From NCBI GenBank assembly GCA_051162045.1, contig JBISDI010000003.1: DNA of 64,000 nucleotides; one strand, written 5' to 3'. The DNA comes from Anaerozeibacter quisquiliarum. GTDB lineage: Bacteria > Bacillota > Clostridia > Christensenellales > Aristaeellaceae. Within the stretch, counting starts at the first letter, position 1; each line of letters starts with the position of its first letter. The position numbers and the translations under genes were made by a program. The notes beneath the pieces are model-generated. The model saw only the letters and a list, made by a program, of their open reading frames with translations, was not told the origin of the DNA and searched no databases. This document shows, piece by piece, positions 1 to 8,511 of this stretch.

Positions 1-420
1 GGAGAGGGTGCCGGCGTGCTGCTTTTCGCGCTCGAGGAGCCGCGGGAACAGGTCGAAGCAGTACTGCAGATTCAGTTCGATCTGCTTTTTGTCCTTGATG
101 AGGTAAGCGCCCATCATCAGATTTTCCCGGACGCTCAGAAGCGGGAACACCATGCGGGTCTCCAGCACCTGCTCCAGCTTGAGGGCGGTGATTCTGTGGG
201 GCGCCATGCCGTCGATGCGCTTGCCCTCAAAGGTGATCGTGCCGCCGGAGTTCTTCCCGAGGAGGCCGGAAATGGTTCGAAGCAGCGTCGTCTTGCCCGC
301 GCCGTTGGAACCGATCAGCGACACGATCTCCCCTTCGTATACGTCGAAGGAGACGCCGTTCAGCGCGTGGATTTTGCCGTAGTGGTAGTTGAGATCTTTT
401 ACGCAGAGGATCGGCTCCAT
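1..420 (-). CDS. livF: Branched-chain amino acid-type ABC transporter ATPase LivF (3' end off window)
   Basis: Cytoplasmic ATPase that powers a HAAT-family (Liv) importer together with LivG. The visible 140 codons open with MEPILCVKDLNYHYG and carry a Walker A GSNGAGKTT; the Q-loop region follows, while the signature and Walker B lie beyond the window edge. The ATG is preceded by GGAGGTGAT, which overlaps the end of livG, so the two are translationally coupled. It is the last visible gene of the livJHMGF order. Family assignment is firm. The true substrate need not be an amino acid, because the whole locus upstream is carbohydrate catabolism. Confidence 0.93.
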   Translation of the reverse strand, partial: MEPILCVKDLNYHYGKIHALNGVSFDVYEGEIVSLIGSNGAGKTTLLRTISGLLGKNSGGTITFEGKRIDGMAPHRITALKLEQVLETRMVFPLLSVRENLMMGAYLIKDKKQIELNLQYCFDLFPRLLEREKQHAGTLS

Positions 421-423
421 CGG

Positions 424-1185
424 TTAATCACCTCCACCAAGATACGCTTCGATGACCTCGGGGCACTTCTGCACTTCCTCCGGCGTGCCCAGCGCGATGC
501 GCTTGCCGTAGTTGAGCACGCATATTCTGTCGGTGATGCCCATCACAAACTTCATGTCATGCTCAACGCACAGGACCGAAATGCCCTTCTCGCGGATCGC
601 CAGCACCAGCTTGGCCAGCCTGGCCTTTTCGGTGGGGTTCATGCCGGCGGCGGGCTCGTCCAGGAGCAAAAGGCAGGGATCGCTGACCAGCGCCCGGGCG
701 ATCTCCAAGAGCCGCTGCTCGCCGTAGGACAGCGAGCGGGCCTCGTCGTTCTCGCGCTCTGGAATGCCCACGAAAGCCAGGGTCTCCCGCGCCTTTCGAC
801 GGGTGGCCGCTTCGAAATCCCGGTACTTCTTCGTATGGAAGAAGGAGTCCAGGGCGCCGTAGGGGATCCGGCAGTGCTGCCCGATGAGCAGGTTGTCCAT
901 CACGGAAATCGTGTTGAACAGGTTGATGTTCTGATAGGTTCGCGCGATGCCGAGTTTGTTGGTCTCGAACATGTACCGGCCGTCGATGCGCTGGCCGTTC
1001 AAGTAGATTTCGCCGCCCGTCGGCTTGAAATAGCCGCTGACCATGTTGAAGACCGTCGTCTTTCCCGCGCCGTTTGGGCCGATCAGGCCGAATATCTCGC
1101 TTTTCTCCACGGAAAAGTCCAGGTGCTGAACCGCCTTCAGACCGCTGAATTCAATGGACAGGTCCTTGACCTCAAGCATTGCCAC
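424..1185 (-). CDS. livG: Liv-type ABC transporter ATPase LivG
   Basis: Second ATPase of the HAAT importer, 253 residues, the usual LivG size. It shows Walker A GPNGAGKTT near residue 37, signature LSYGEQ, Walker B LLLLDEP and the long insert typical of LivG (FFHTKKYRDFEAA region). The start is taken as GTG at 1185 because GGAGG sits 8 nt upstream; an ATG six bases further in (1179) is the alternative. It overlaps the end of livM by 14 bp, consistent with one polycistronic mRNA. Partner proteins are LivF, LivM and LivH at the inner face of the membrane. Confidence 0.95.
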   Translation of the reverse strand: MAMLEVKDLSIEFSGLKAVQHLDFSVEKSEIFGLIGPNGAGKTTVFNMVSGYFKPTGGEIYLNGQRIDGRYMFETNKLGIARTYQNINLFNTISVMDNLLIGQHCRIPYGALDSFFHTKKYRDFEAATRRKARETLAFVGIPERENDEARSLSYGEQRLLEIARALVSDPCLLLLDEPAAGMNPTEKARLAKLVLAIREKGISVLCVEHDMKFVMGITDRICVLNYGKRIALGTPEEVQKCPEVIEAYLGGGD

Positions 1186-2239
1186 GGCTCACGCCTCCCT
1201 TCCCGTCAAAGAGACCGCCGATCGTCTTGCCCAGGCCGGCGAGGCCGGTGGGCTGGTAGAGGATGACCACCAGCAGGAACACGCCGTAGATCAGCATGCG
1301 GTAATCCTGAAGGCTCTGGAAGCTCTCCTGAACGAAGGTGATTACCAGCGCGCCCAGGATTGGGCCGAGCAGATTGCCGCTGCCGCCGAAGAGCAGCATC
1401 GTAATGAAGATGACCGACGTGTTCTGAACAAAGGTGTCCGGGCTGATAAAGCCCATCATGTGCGCCAGGAGCGCGCCCGCGACGCCCACGTAGAACGCGG
1501 AGATCGCAAAGGACATCGTCTTCGCCTTCATGATGTTGATGCCGCAGCCGTTGGCGGCGGTCTGGTTTTCGCGGATGGCGATCAGCGAGCGGCCCAGCTT
1601 CGAGTGGACGATGTTCTGCTTGATGATGAGCAGCACCACCAGCACAAACATCACCAGATACACGTAGGCGTACTTGGACTTGATGGTCGTAAAGTCAAGC
1701 AGCGTCGTGCCCAACAGCGTAAGCTTCACCGGCGGAACGCGGGTGATGCCGATAAAGCCGTTGGTCAGGTGCGAGAAGTTGGCCACGATCAGGTACATGA
1801 TCTGGTTGAACGCGATCGTCAGAAGCGACAGGAAGTGGAACACCAGCTTCGATGCGGGCTTTGCCAGCAGCGCGCCGATAAACGCCGAGATAAAGCCCAC
1901 CACGAGGATGCTCAGGAGGGGCGGCAGCGGTGTCAGCCCCAGCTTCGCGATGCCCCATTCCTCGTGGGACAGGAGTACCGAACCGTATGCGCCGATGCAG
2001 AAGAAGCCCGCGTGGCCGAAGGAAATCTGACCGGTGTAACCAAAGAGGATGTCCAGGCCGCTGGTGGAAATGGCGTAGATGCCGATGTAGCACAGCAGCA
2101 CGTAGATGTACTTGTTTCTGGACAGGAGAATGTTGTTCTCCATCATTACAAGCACCAGCGTGACCAGCGCGATCGCGCCGACCGCCATCGCCCTGCGCCC
2201 CCACTTGCCGCCGAATCTGTTTTCAGGAATCGTCTTCAC
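1172..2239 (-). CDS. livM: Liv-type ABC transporter permease LivM
   Basis: Polytopic permease of the HAAT importer (BPD_transp_2 family), about 355 residues with eight to ten hydrophobic segments. The conserved region around DILFGYTGQISFGHAGF and the later GSGNLLGP segment are typical of LivM. The longest reading frame begins at 2272, but GGAGG lies 6 nt before a GTG at 2239, giving an N-terminus VKTIPENRFGG; I prefer that start. It follows livH by 16 nt and overlaps livG. Substrate specificity comes from the binding protein, not from this subunit. Confidence 0.94.
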   Translation of the reverse strand: MKTIPENRFGGKWGRRAMAVGAIALVTLVLVMMENNILLSRNKYIYVLLCYIGIYAISTSGLDILFGYTGQISFGHAGFFCIGAYGSVLLSHEEWGIAKLGLTPLPPLLSILVVGFISAFIGALLAKPASKLVFHFLSLLTIAFNQIMYLIVANFSHLTNGFIGITRVPPVKLTLLGTTLLDFTTIKSKYAYVYLVMFVLVVLLIIKQNIVHSKLGRSLIAIRENQTAANGCGINIMKAKTMSFAISAFYVGVAGALLAHMMGFISPDTFVQNTSVIFITMLLFGGSGNLLGPILGALVITFVQESFQSLQDYRMLIYGVFLLVVILYQPTGLAGLGKTIGGLFDGKGGVSRGNA

Positions 2240-2255
2240 CGTATACCTCCGTTCG

Positions 2256-3137
2256 TTACACGCTGTAGACATTCGCGTTGCAAATGCCCCTCGGGCGCAG
2301 GATCATAAAGAGTATCATAACGCCGTACACGATGAATTCCTTGTATACGGAGGACACGTACGCGCCGACAAAGGTTTCGAGCAGGCCGATGAACAGCGAA
2401 CCGATGATCGCCCCGTAGATATGGCCGTAACCGCCGATTACGGCGCCGGCAAAGCTCTTTGCGGCCAGGTTGTTGCCCAGTTGGTAGGAGACGTACATGG
2501 TGGGCGCCACCAGTACGCCGCCCAGGCAGGCCAGCGCCGCCGCGATGCCGTAAGTGATGCCGATGGTCGTGTTTACGTTGATGCCCATGCAGCTGGCGGC
2601 CATCTTGTTTTGGGCGGCCGCGCGCATGGAGGTGCCGAACTTGGTCTTGTTGAGGAAGAAGTGCAGCACGACCATCGCCAGAAGGGCCGCGGCGATGCAG
2701 GTGAGCTGCTCCTTGGAGACGGAAGCGGGGCCGATGGCAATCGGCGCGGAGTTGGCGTACAGTGGGGGGAAGTACTTCATGTTGGGGCCCCAGATCAGCA
2801 TCGCCGCGTTCTCAACGATGGTGGACAGCGAGATGGTGGCCAGCACCACGTAGACGTTCTGGGCCTTTTTTTTCACCAGCCTGCGGATGACGAAGCGCTC
2901 CATCATCCAGCCGATAAAGAACATGACGATTTCGGAAGCGAACAGGGCGATGATGAAGGGAACCTGCCATACCGCGTACAGCTGATATGCGATGAACGCG
3001 CCAAACATCAAAAGGTTCGCCTGCGTAAAGTTCATGTAGCCGGATGCCTGGTAGATGAGGCTGTATCCCAGCGCCAGCATACCGTAGGTGCATCCCAGTA
3101 CCAATCCGCCGATCAGTACATTAATCAGCATTTGCAT
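2256..3137 (-). CDS. livH: Liv-type ABC transporter permease LivH
   Basis: Second HAAT permease, 293 residues, normal LivH length, with about eight transmembrane segments and the characteristic GCTYGMLALGYSLIYQ segment near the N-terminus. It would form a heterodimeric pore with LivM. An AAGGATGG ribosome site precedes the ATG; a second ATG two codons in is also possible. The gap to livJ holds a stable hairpin (3272-3311), so the permease and ATPase genes may be expressed at a lower level than the binding protein from a shared transcript. Confidence 0.94.
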   Translation of the reverse strand: MQMLINVLIGGLVLGCTYGMLALGYSLIYQASGYMNFTQANLLMFGAFIAYQLYAVWQVPFIIALFASEIVMFFIGWMMERFVIRRLVKKKAQNVYVVLATISLSTIVENAAMLIWGPNMKYFPPLYANSAPIAIGPASVSKEQLTCIAAALLAMVVLHFFLNKTKFGTSMRAAAQNKMAASCMGINVNTTIGITYGIAAALACLGGVLVAPTMYVSYQLGNNLAAKSFAGAVIGGYGHIYGAIIGSLFIGLLETFVGAYVSSVYKEFIVYGVMILFMILRPRGICNANVYSV

Positions 3138-3271
3138 GGGGGTTCCATCCTTTCGCCGCGTTGATTGCTGCCAAGCCAGAATACGCCTGCTCTTCGAGCG
3201 GGAACGGGCGCGGCCCCCGCGGTGCGGATTCCCTGCGGCGACGCATTCGCATTGGCAAGGAAGGGTGCGCC

Positions 3272-3311
3272 GACCGGAGGCGGAAGCGACTGCTCGCCTC
3301 CGCCTCCGGTC
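3272..3311 (-). terminator. Intercistronic hairpin after livJ (attenuator or mRNA stabiliser)
   Basis: A perfect 13-bp inverted repeat (GACCGGAGGCGGA and its complement, 14-nt loop) lies 15-54 nt after the livJ stop. There is no U-run, so it is unlikely to be a full terminator. Such hairpins between a binding-protein gene and its permeases commonly protect the upstream message or reduce read-through. A similar hairpin sits in the equivalent place of the iron-type transporter at 56971-57009. Confidence 0.6.
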
Positions 3312-3325
3312 TCATGCAGTCCTGA

Positions 3326-4498
3326 TTACTTGTAGGTGTCGGCGCTGCCGCCGGATTCGAGGAACTTGGCCCAGCTGATGTTCTTGCCGCCGTGGGTGGC
3401 GAAGATCTGCTGGCCGCTCATGCACTCGCCGTTGTCATAGGCCGCGAAGTTGGCATGGCCGGCGAGGATGTCCATCTCAAGGCCCGCGATGGTATCGCGC
3501 ACGACGGGGCCTTCCTTGGTACCGGCCTTTTCGACCGCGGTGAGGAGGATGTTGGTGGCGTCAAAGGCGCGGTAGGCGACGTCGGAGATCGGCATGGTGC
3601 CGTACTCCTTGACCCACTCGGTCAGGAACGCGATTTCGGCTTCGGTGTTGCCCTCTTCCGGCGCGTCCGGCACACTGTGGGGCGCGAAGAACACGAGGCC
3701 GTTGGCCGCTTCGCCCGCAACTCTGCGCATGTCGGAGGAGGAGAAGGTTTCGCAGCCGTAGATGTAGCCGGTGTAGCCCAGGTTGCGAATCTGCTTGACC
3801 ATGAGGCTGCCCTGCTCGGCCTGCGCGAAGATGATGACGCCGTTGGGTTTGGCGTTGACGATCGCGGACAGCGCGCCGGTCCAGTCGGTCTCGCCGACCA
3901 TGGCCTGCTGCTCGTCGATGATCTCGATGCCTTCGCGTCCTTCGATCTCTTCCTTCACCTTGGTGTAGGCGGAAATGTTTCCGTCATCCTGGTAGACCAG
4001 CGAGGCGACCTTGTCGCTCTTCAGCTCCAGCATGGCGTCCACCAGCGGCGCCGCGCCGCCCGCGGAGTTGGGCAGGGCGCGGAACAGGTAGGTCCAGCCC
4101 TTTTGCAGCCACGCCGGGTTCATGCCGGTGGCGACTTCGGGGATCTGATAGGCTTCGACCAGATCGCCGGTGGCCTGGATGTTGCCGGAGAGCTGGGAGC
4201 CGATCAGGCCGTCCACGCCCACCTGATCCAGGAGGTAGGAGACGCCCTTGACGGCACCCTCGGTGGTGGAGCCGTCGTCGTAGAGTTCGATGCCGATCTT
4301 GCCGCCCAGCACGCCGCCCTTTTCGTTCCAGAGCTTGATGGCGAGCAGGATCGCGTCGCGGCCGTTGGAGCCGGCGGTGGCGACCGCGCCGGTGAATCCG
4401 CCGTAATGGCCGATCATGTAGGCGTAGTCTTCCGCCAGTGCCAGGGACGAGGTCATCAGGAGTACCAGTGCCACAAGAGCCGTCAGGAATCGTTTCAT
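3326..4498 (-). CDS. Liv-type periplasmic-binding-protein-like substrate-binding lipoprotein/secreted protein
   Basis: Extracellular substrate-binding component (Peripla_BP_6 / LivJ-LivK family), 390 residues. It has a signal peptide (MKRFLTALVALVLLMTSS then SLALA-ED) with no lipobox cysteine after it. The family motif GHYGGFTGAVATAGSNGRDAILLA (split around residue 31) and a conserved DDGS loop follow. GGAGG stands 7 nt before the ATG. Relatives of this family bind amino acids, amides, urea and short hydroxylated acids. The neighbours are sugar-rearranging enzymes, so a sugar acid or unusual sugar is a reasonable guess for the ligand. An upstream palindrome at 4517-4538 may regulate it. Confidence 0.9.
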   Translation of the reverse strand: MKRFLTALVALVLLMTSSLALAEDYAYMIGHYGGFTGAVATAGSNGRDAILLAIKLWNEKGGVLGGKIGIELYDDGSTTEGAVKGVSYLLDQVGVDGLIGSQLSGNIQATGDLVEAYQIPEVATGMNPAWLQKGWTYLFRALPNSAGGAAPLVDAMLELKSDKVASLVYQDDGNISAYTKVKEEIEGREGIEIIDEQQAMVGETDWTGALSAIVNAKPNGVIIFAQAEQGSLMVKQIRNLGYTGYIYGCETFSSSDMRRVAGEAANGLVFFAPHSVPDAPEEGNTEAEIAFLTEWVKEYGTMPISDVAYRAFDATNILLTAVEKAGTKEGPVVRDTIAGLEMDILAGHANFAAYDNGECMSGQQIFATHGGKNISWAKFLESGGSADTYK

Positions 4499-4516
4499 GT
4501 TCTTTCCTCCTTAAAT

Positions 4517-4538
4517 ATTTAAAGATCGCTCTTTAAAT
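4517..4538. promoter_or_regulatory. Perfect AT-rich palindrome upstream of livJ
   Basis: Two 9-nt arms, ATTTAAAGA and TCTTTAAAT, surround the 4-nt centre TCGC, just ahead of the livJ ribosome site. The AT-rich composition stands out in a GC-rich region. It does not match the GATGTANTACAAC element found elsewhere in the locus. It could be an operator for another regulator or a 5' mRNA hairpin. Confidence 0.45.
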
Positions 4539-4590
4539 GCATCGGTCGCAAGGGGAAAAGCCGAGGGGATGCCTGTGCGGGGAAGACGCG

Positions 4591-5478
4591 TTACCGGCTG
4601 ATCGCGCAGCCGCAAACCTTCTCGTAGTACTTCGCGATTGCGCTGTGGTCGTCCTGGCCGCAGCCGTCGTGGTGCAGGGTCTGGAGCATCTCCATCACCG
4701 CCGCGGTCAGCGGCAGCGGAGAGCCCACCGCGTGCCCGGTCTCCAGCGCATTGGCGAGGTCCTTGATGTGCAGGTCGATCTTGAAGCCGGGATTGAAGTT
4801 GCGCGAGAGGATCATCGGCGCCTTGGCGTTCATGACCGTCGAGCCCGCGAGGCCGCCCCTGATGGCCTGGAAGACCAGCTCGGGATCCACGTGGGCCTTC
4901 GAGGCCAGCAGCATCGCCTCGGACAGCGCGGCGATGTTGACCGCTACGATGACCTGGTTGGCCAGCTTCGTGGTGTTGCCCGCGCCGATGCCGCCGCACC
5001 AGACGGCGCTGGCGCCCATGGACAGGAGCACTTCCTTGTATTCCTCAAAGACCGCCTTGTCGCCGCCGACCATGATGGAAAGCGTGCCGTCGATGGCCTT
5101 GGGCTCGCCGCCGGATACCGGTGCGTCGATCATGTTGACGCCCTTCTCCTTGCAGGCCGCGCAAACCTCCTGGGAGATCTGGGGCGCGATGGAGCTCATA
5201 TCGATGATGGTCGCGCCGGGCTTTGCGCCCTCGAGGACGCCGTTTTCACCCAGCACAACCGCCTTGACGTGGGGGCCGTTGGGCACCATCGTGATGATCG
5301 TCCGGCACTTTTCGGCGACCTCCCGGGAGGAGGCTGCCGCTTCGGCGCCCTCCGCGGCCAGCGCGTCCACGTTTGCCTTGAGGACGTCAAACACGACCAG
5401 CCCGTGTCCCGCCTTCATCAGGTTGCGCGCCATGGGCTTACCCATGATCCCGAGGCCGATGAAACCAATCTTCATCAT
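4591..5478 (-). CDS. Beta-hydroxyacid dehydrogenase (tartronate semialdehyde reductase / 3-hydroxyisobutyrate dehydrogenase family)
   Basis: NAD(P)-dependent oxidoreductase of 295 residues. The N-terminal Rossmann motif is GFIGLGIMGKPMA (residues 5-17). The substrate loop DAPVSGGEPKA lies near 118-128, and the catalytic lysine is K171 in GNTTKLANQ. These match GarR/GlxR and related 3-hydroxyacid dehydrogenases. The longest frame starts at 5577, but AAGGAG lies 6 nt before tandem ATGs at 5478, which fits the family N-terminus. With the glycerate kinase of this locus it could turn tartronate semialdehyde into glycerate and then 2-phosphoglycerate; LtnD-like four-carbon acids are an alternative substrate class. 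Confidence 0.9.
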   Translation of the reverse strand: MMKIGFIGLGIMGKPMARNLMKAGHGLVVFDVLKANVDALAAEGAEAAASSREVAEKCRTIITMVPNGPHVKAVVLGENGVLEGAKPGATIIDMSSIAPQISQEVCAACKEKGVNMIDAPVSGGEPKAIDGTLSIMVGGDKAVFEEYKEVLLSMGASAVWCGGIGAGNTTKLANQVIVAVNIAALSEAMLLASKAHVDPELVFQAIRGGLAGSTVMNAKAPMILSRNFNPGFKIDLHIKDLANALETGHAVGSPLPLTAAVMEMLQTLHHDGCGQDDHSAIAKYYEKVCGCAISR

Positions 5479-5533
5479 CCGCGTCTCCTTTTTAAGTATG
5501 TTAATACGCGAGGGGAAGGTTTTGAACCGGTAA

Positions 5534-6583
5534 CTATATCCATCGGGCGGATACGCGCTTGGATAGGTAAGTTTCAAGCGGCGCCCAACCGGTTTCGTTG
5601 AACTGGGACAGAAGTTTCTGGGTCACGCCGTAGGTGATGAACTCGTGAGGCTTCATGCCGTCCGGCTCGTAGGCGCGGACGAATTCGGGAATGCGCATCA
5701 GGTTTTCAATCGCCTTCGGATCCACCGGGTTGTCGATGCCGGGGGTCTGCGGCGGGTCGGCTTCGAGGATCATGTCCTGCACACGGGTGTTGATCGTATA
5801 GATCACCTTGCCGCCGGACATCTCGGTCACGTGGTACGCGCCGCGGAGGCCCGCGGGCATGATGACGCTGTCGTAGCCCTTTTCCTCGAAGATTTTGTAG
5901 GTGCGCTTGGCGACGGCGAGCCCCGCCAGCGTGATGTGCTCCTCCGGGATGCCCAGCTTCATGTCCATGGCCACATCCCTGAGGTAGTCGTCCAGGCGGC
6001 CCACCTGCTGAACCGCGATGCACAGAGGCGGGTTGACGCCGCTTTTAACGGCTTTGCGCGCGCCCCGCTGATATGCCTCGGCCACGGCCAGCGCCTGGGC
6101 CACGGAGACGTTGATGGTGGCGCAGATCGGGATGCCTTCCTCCGCCAAGTACTCAATGACCTCGACGCCCGCAGCGGTGGTGGGCAGTTTGACCGCGATG
6201 TTGTCGCCCCAAGCGTGCACCCGGCGCGCCTGGGCGAGCATGCCCTCGGCGTCGCCCGCACGGCCGGGGTTGAGCTGCCCCAGCGCGTAGCCCTGCCTGC
6301 CGCCGGTGGCCTCGTAAATGGGGCGGACCCTGTCCGCCGCGTATGTGGCGACCAGCCTCAAGAGGGCCTCCGCTCGCTCCTCCAGGCCGAAATCGTCGCC
6401 CAGCGCCTCCACCCTGGGCAGCCAGAACTCCGGCTGGTTTTGGAAGGAACGGTATGTGAGCACGGGGTTCGTGGTGACGCCGGTCGCGCCGCGACGGATG
6501 GCCAGGTCGATTTCGTCGGGGCTGCCCGAGTCATGCCACCAGGCGGTGGGCGTACATTGATTGAGCCATTCCAGGTAATTCAA
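5534..6583 (-). CDS. Transaldolase-family enzyme, copy 1
   Basis: Class I aldolase-type TIM barrel of 349 residues. The early strand carries TTNPVLTYRS (residues 37-46). The predicted Schiff-base lysine is K132 in VKLPTTAAG, and KRTYKIFEEKGYDSVIMPAGLRG forms a later conserved block (split here by nature of the fold). The start is TTG, with GAGGAG 9 nt upstream. It lies between the dehydrogenase and a second transaldolase paralogue. The sequence is well away from canonical TalB/Tal8, so the donor may not be sedoheptulose 7-phosphate or fructose 6-phosphate. It should move or cleave a dihydroxyacetone-type C3 unit from a ketose. Confidence 0.85.
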   Translation of the reverse strand: MNYLEWLNQCTPTAWWHDSGSPDEIDLAIRRGATGVTTNPVLTYRSFQNQPEFWLPRVEALGDDFGLEERAEALLRLVATYAADRVRPIYEATGGRQGYALGQLNPGRAGDAEGMLAQARRVHAWGDNIAVKLPTTAAGVEVIEYLAEEGIPICATINVSVAQALAVAEAYQRGARKAVKSGVNPPLCIAVQQVGRLDDYLRDVAMDMKLGIPEEHITLAGLAVAKRTYKIFEEKGYDSVIMPAGLRGAYHVTEMSGGKVIYTINTRVQDMILEADPPQTPGIDNPVDPKAIENLMRIPEFVRAYEPDGMKPHEFITYGVTQKLLSQFNETGWAPLETYLSKRVSARWI

Positions 6584-6617
6584 GGCGTTTCGCTCCTCGC
6601 TCCGCGGTTTGGCGTTT

Positions 6618-7643
6618 TTAGTAGTTGAAGCTCACGATGGGGTTCCAGCCGTCGTTGATGAACTGGTCGGTGGTGCGGTTGGCGGAGCCGAAGGTGATGA
6701 ACTCGGAGGGCTGCATGCCGTCCGGCTCGTAGGCCTTGCGGAATTCCGGCATGGTCATCAGCCGGTCAATGGCCGCCTGATCCACCGGCACATCAATCCG
6801 CTCATCAAACCGTTCCACGCCGATGAGCAGTTCCGCGATCTTGGGGGCGATGGACATAATCATCCTCGCGCCGGCCAGGTCCACAATGTGGTGCGCGCCC
6901 CGGCAGCCGGCGGGCATAAGGAAGGTGTCATAGCCGCGCTCATTGAAGATCCGGTAGGCGCGCTTGATGCAGGCAATGCCGGACTGGACGATGTCGCTCT
7001 CCCTGACGTGGGGGTAGGAATCCTGGGCTACGTCGCGCAGGTAATCGTCCAGGCGGCCGACCATCATGACCGCGATGCCCAGCCCCGGCTTTACGCCGTT
7101 GGCCGCGGCTTTTTTCTTGCCGCGCTCGCGGGCTTCCGCCACGGCGAGCACCTGCGGCACGGTGAAGCTGACGGTGGCGGCCACGTTCAGACCCTCGGCC
7201 ACGCAGGCCTCGTAGACCTCGATGCCGGCCCGGGTGGCGGGCAGCTTGACGCAGATGTTCTCGCCCCAGGCAGCCAGGCGTTTGGCCTGCCCGATCATGT
7301 AGCGGGCGTCGCCGGTCTTGTTGGGGTTGGTCTGGGCGCAGACAATGCCCTTGCCCTTTTCGGGATCGTAGAGCGGCCTGACCATTTCGGCGTAGTAGGT
7401 GGTGACGCATTTTGCCAGCGCCTCGGCCTTTTCGTCGCCCTTCAGACCCTTGGGGATCGTGGCGAGCCGGTCGCGCCAGAATTCGCGGTCGCTTGTCAGC
7501 GTCTGGCTGACGAGGAAGGGGTTTGTGGTCATGCCGACGGCGCCGTTTTCGAAGCCTTCCAGCTGCTGGGCGCGGATCGCCGAATCATGCCAGTAGACCG
7601 ACCGGGTGTTTTGGGTCATCCACCTGAGAAATTTGTTTTCCAT
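6618..7643 (-). CDS. Transaldolase-family enzyme, copy 2
   Basis: 341 residues, clearly paralogous to the preceding gene product: same MTTNPFLVSQ strand (residues 38-47), Schiff-base lysine K133 in VKLPATRAG and a matching KRAYRIFNERGYD block. GGAGG lies 8 nt before the ATG, and the gene follows the isomerase gene by only 2 nt. The two copies differ through most of their length, so this is an old duplication kept for two functions or a hetero-oligomer, not a recent copy. The exact substrate is unknown. Confidence 0.85.
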   Translation of the reverse strand: MENKFLRWMTQNTRSVYWHDSAIRAQQLEGFENGAVGMTTNPFLVSQTLTSDREFWRDRLATIPKGLKGDEKAEALAKCVTTYYAEMVRPLYDPEKGKGIVCAQTNPNKTGDARYMIGQAKRLAAWGENICVKLPATRAGIEVYEACVAEGLNVAATVSFTVPQVLAVAEARERGKKKAAANGVKPGLGIAVMMVGRLDDYLRDVAQDSYPHVRESDIVQSGIACIKRAYRIFNERGYDTFLMPAGCRGAHHIVDLAGARMIMSIAPKIAELLIGVERFDERIDVPVDQAAIDRLMTMPEFRKAYEPDGMQPSEFITFGSANRTTDQFINDGWNPIVSFNY

Positions 7644-7645
7644 GC

Positions 7646-8497
7646 CTATTGCCTCCTGTGATCGTGCTTCTCCGTCAAGACGATCGTCTCAAGCGCCTTG
7701 AGGTACTTCAGCCCACGTTCGCCGCAGGCGCGCTGGGAAGGGTAGGGCTGGCATTCGAGATCGATGTATCCTCGATAGCCCACGTCGCACAGCGCCCGCA
7801 TAATGGGCTTGAAGTCTATGTTTCCGGCGCCGGGATAGCCCCTGTTGGAATCCGGGAAGTGCACGTAGCCCAGGATGTCCGCGGTTTCGCGCACGCTTTG
7901 GGCGAGGTCTTTGTCCTCGAGAATCATGGAGTGGGTGTCGATGTGCAGCGACACGTTCTTCAGCCTCAGTCCGCGCAGGTATTCGGCCGTCTCGGTCGCG
8001 CTGTTCAAGTAATTGTTGATGTAACGCAGGATCGATTCCACGACGATGCTGCCGCCCGACTGCTCGGCGTAGGCGTCCAGTTCCGCGAGGGCCCGGGAGA
8101 AGCGGTCCACGTACTCCTGATAGCGGCTGAAATCCGGGATGTTGCCGCGCATGATGCCCACGATCACGGGACACTTGAGCGCCGCGCCCAGATCGAGGTG
8201 CTCCTTGAGCCGCTCAATCGCCGCCGAGCGGTTCGCCGCGTCGTCGCTGATAAGGCACAGGCCGTTCAGACTGTACTCCATGCCGGTGGCGATGCCGCAG
8301 TATTCCACGTTCGCACGGGCCGCGGCGGCGGCCAGTTCCCCGGCGTCGTACCGTGCGGGGTTTCGGATGAACAGCTCCACGCCGTCGTAGCCGATTTCCC
8401 CGGCCACGCGGGTCACATCCGAAATGTCGCCCCGGAGGATCACCGGCTGGCGTTCCGGTTGCGGCTCCAGCGCGCAGGATATGCCGTATTTGAACAC
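7646..8497 (-). CDS. Sugar phosphate isomerase/epimerase (xylose isomerase-like TIM barrel), copy 1
   Basis: AP_endonuc_2 / xylose isomerase-like fold, about 283 residues. Metal-ligand regions are visible: E in SIVVESILRY, D-H in SLHIDTHSM, and the closing YIDLECQPYPSQ. Relatives include hydroxypyruvate isomerase, tagatose/psicose 3-epimerases and OtnI. A longer frame starts at an ATG overlapping the SDR stop (8515), but GGGAGG lies 7 nt before GTG 8497, so I use the GTG. It is in the same transcript as the SDR and transaldolases and probably interconverts a keto sugar ahead of C-C bond cleavage. Confidence 0.85.
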   Translation of the reverse strand: MFKYGISCALEPQPERQPVILRGDISDVTRVAGEIGYDGVELFIRNPARYDAGELAAAAARANVEYCGIATGMEYSLNGLCLISDDAANRSAAIERLKEHLDLGAALKCPVIVGIMRGNIPDFSRYQEYVDRFSRALAELDAYAEQSGGSIVVESILRYINNYLNSATETAEYLRGLRLKNVSLHIDTHSMILEDKDLAQSVRETADILGYVHFPDSNRGYPGAGNIDFKPIMRALCDVGYRGYIDLECQPYPSQRACGERGLKYLKALETIVLTEKHDHRRQ

Positions 8498-8511
8498 GCC
8501 GTCCCCTCCCG

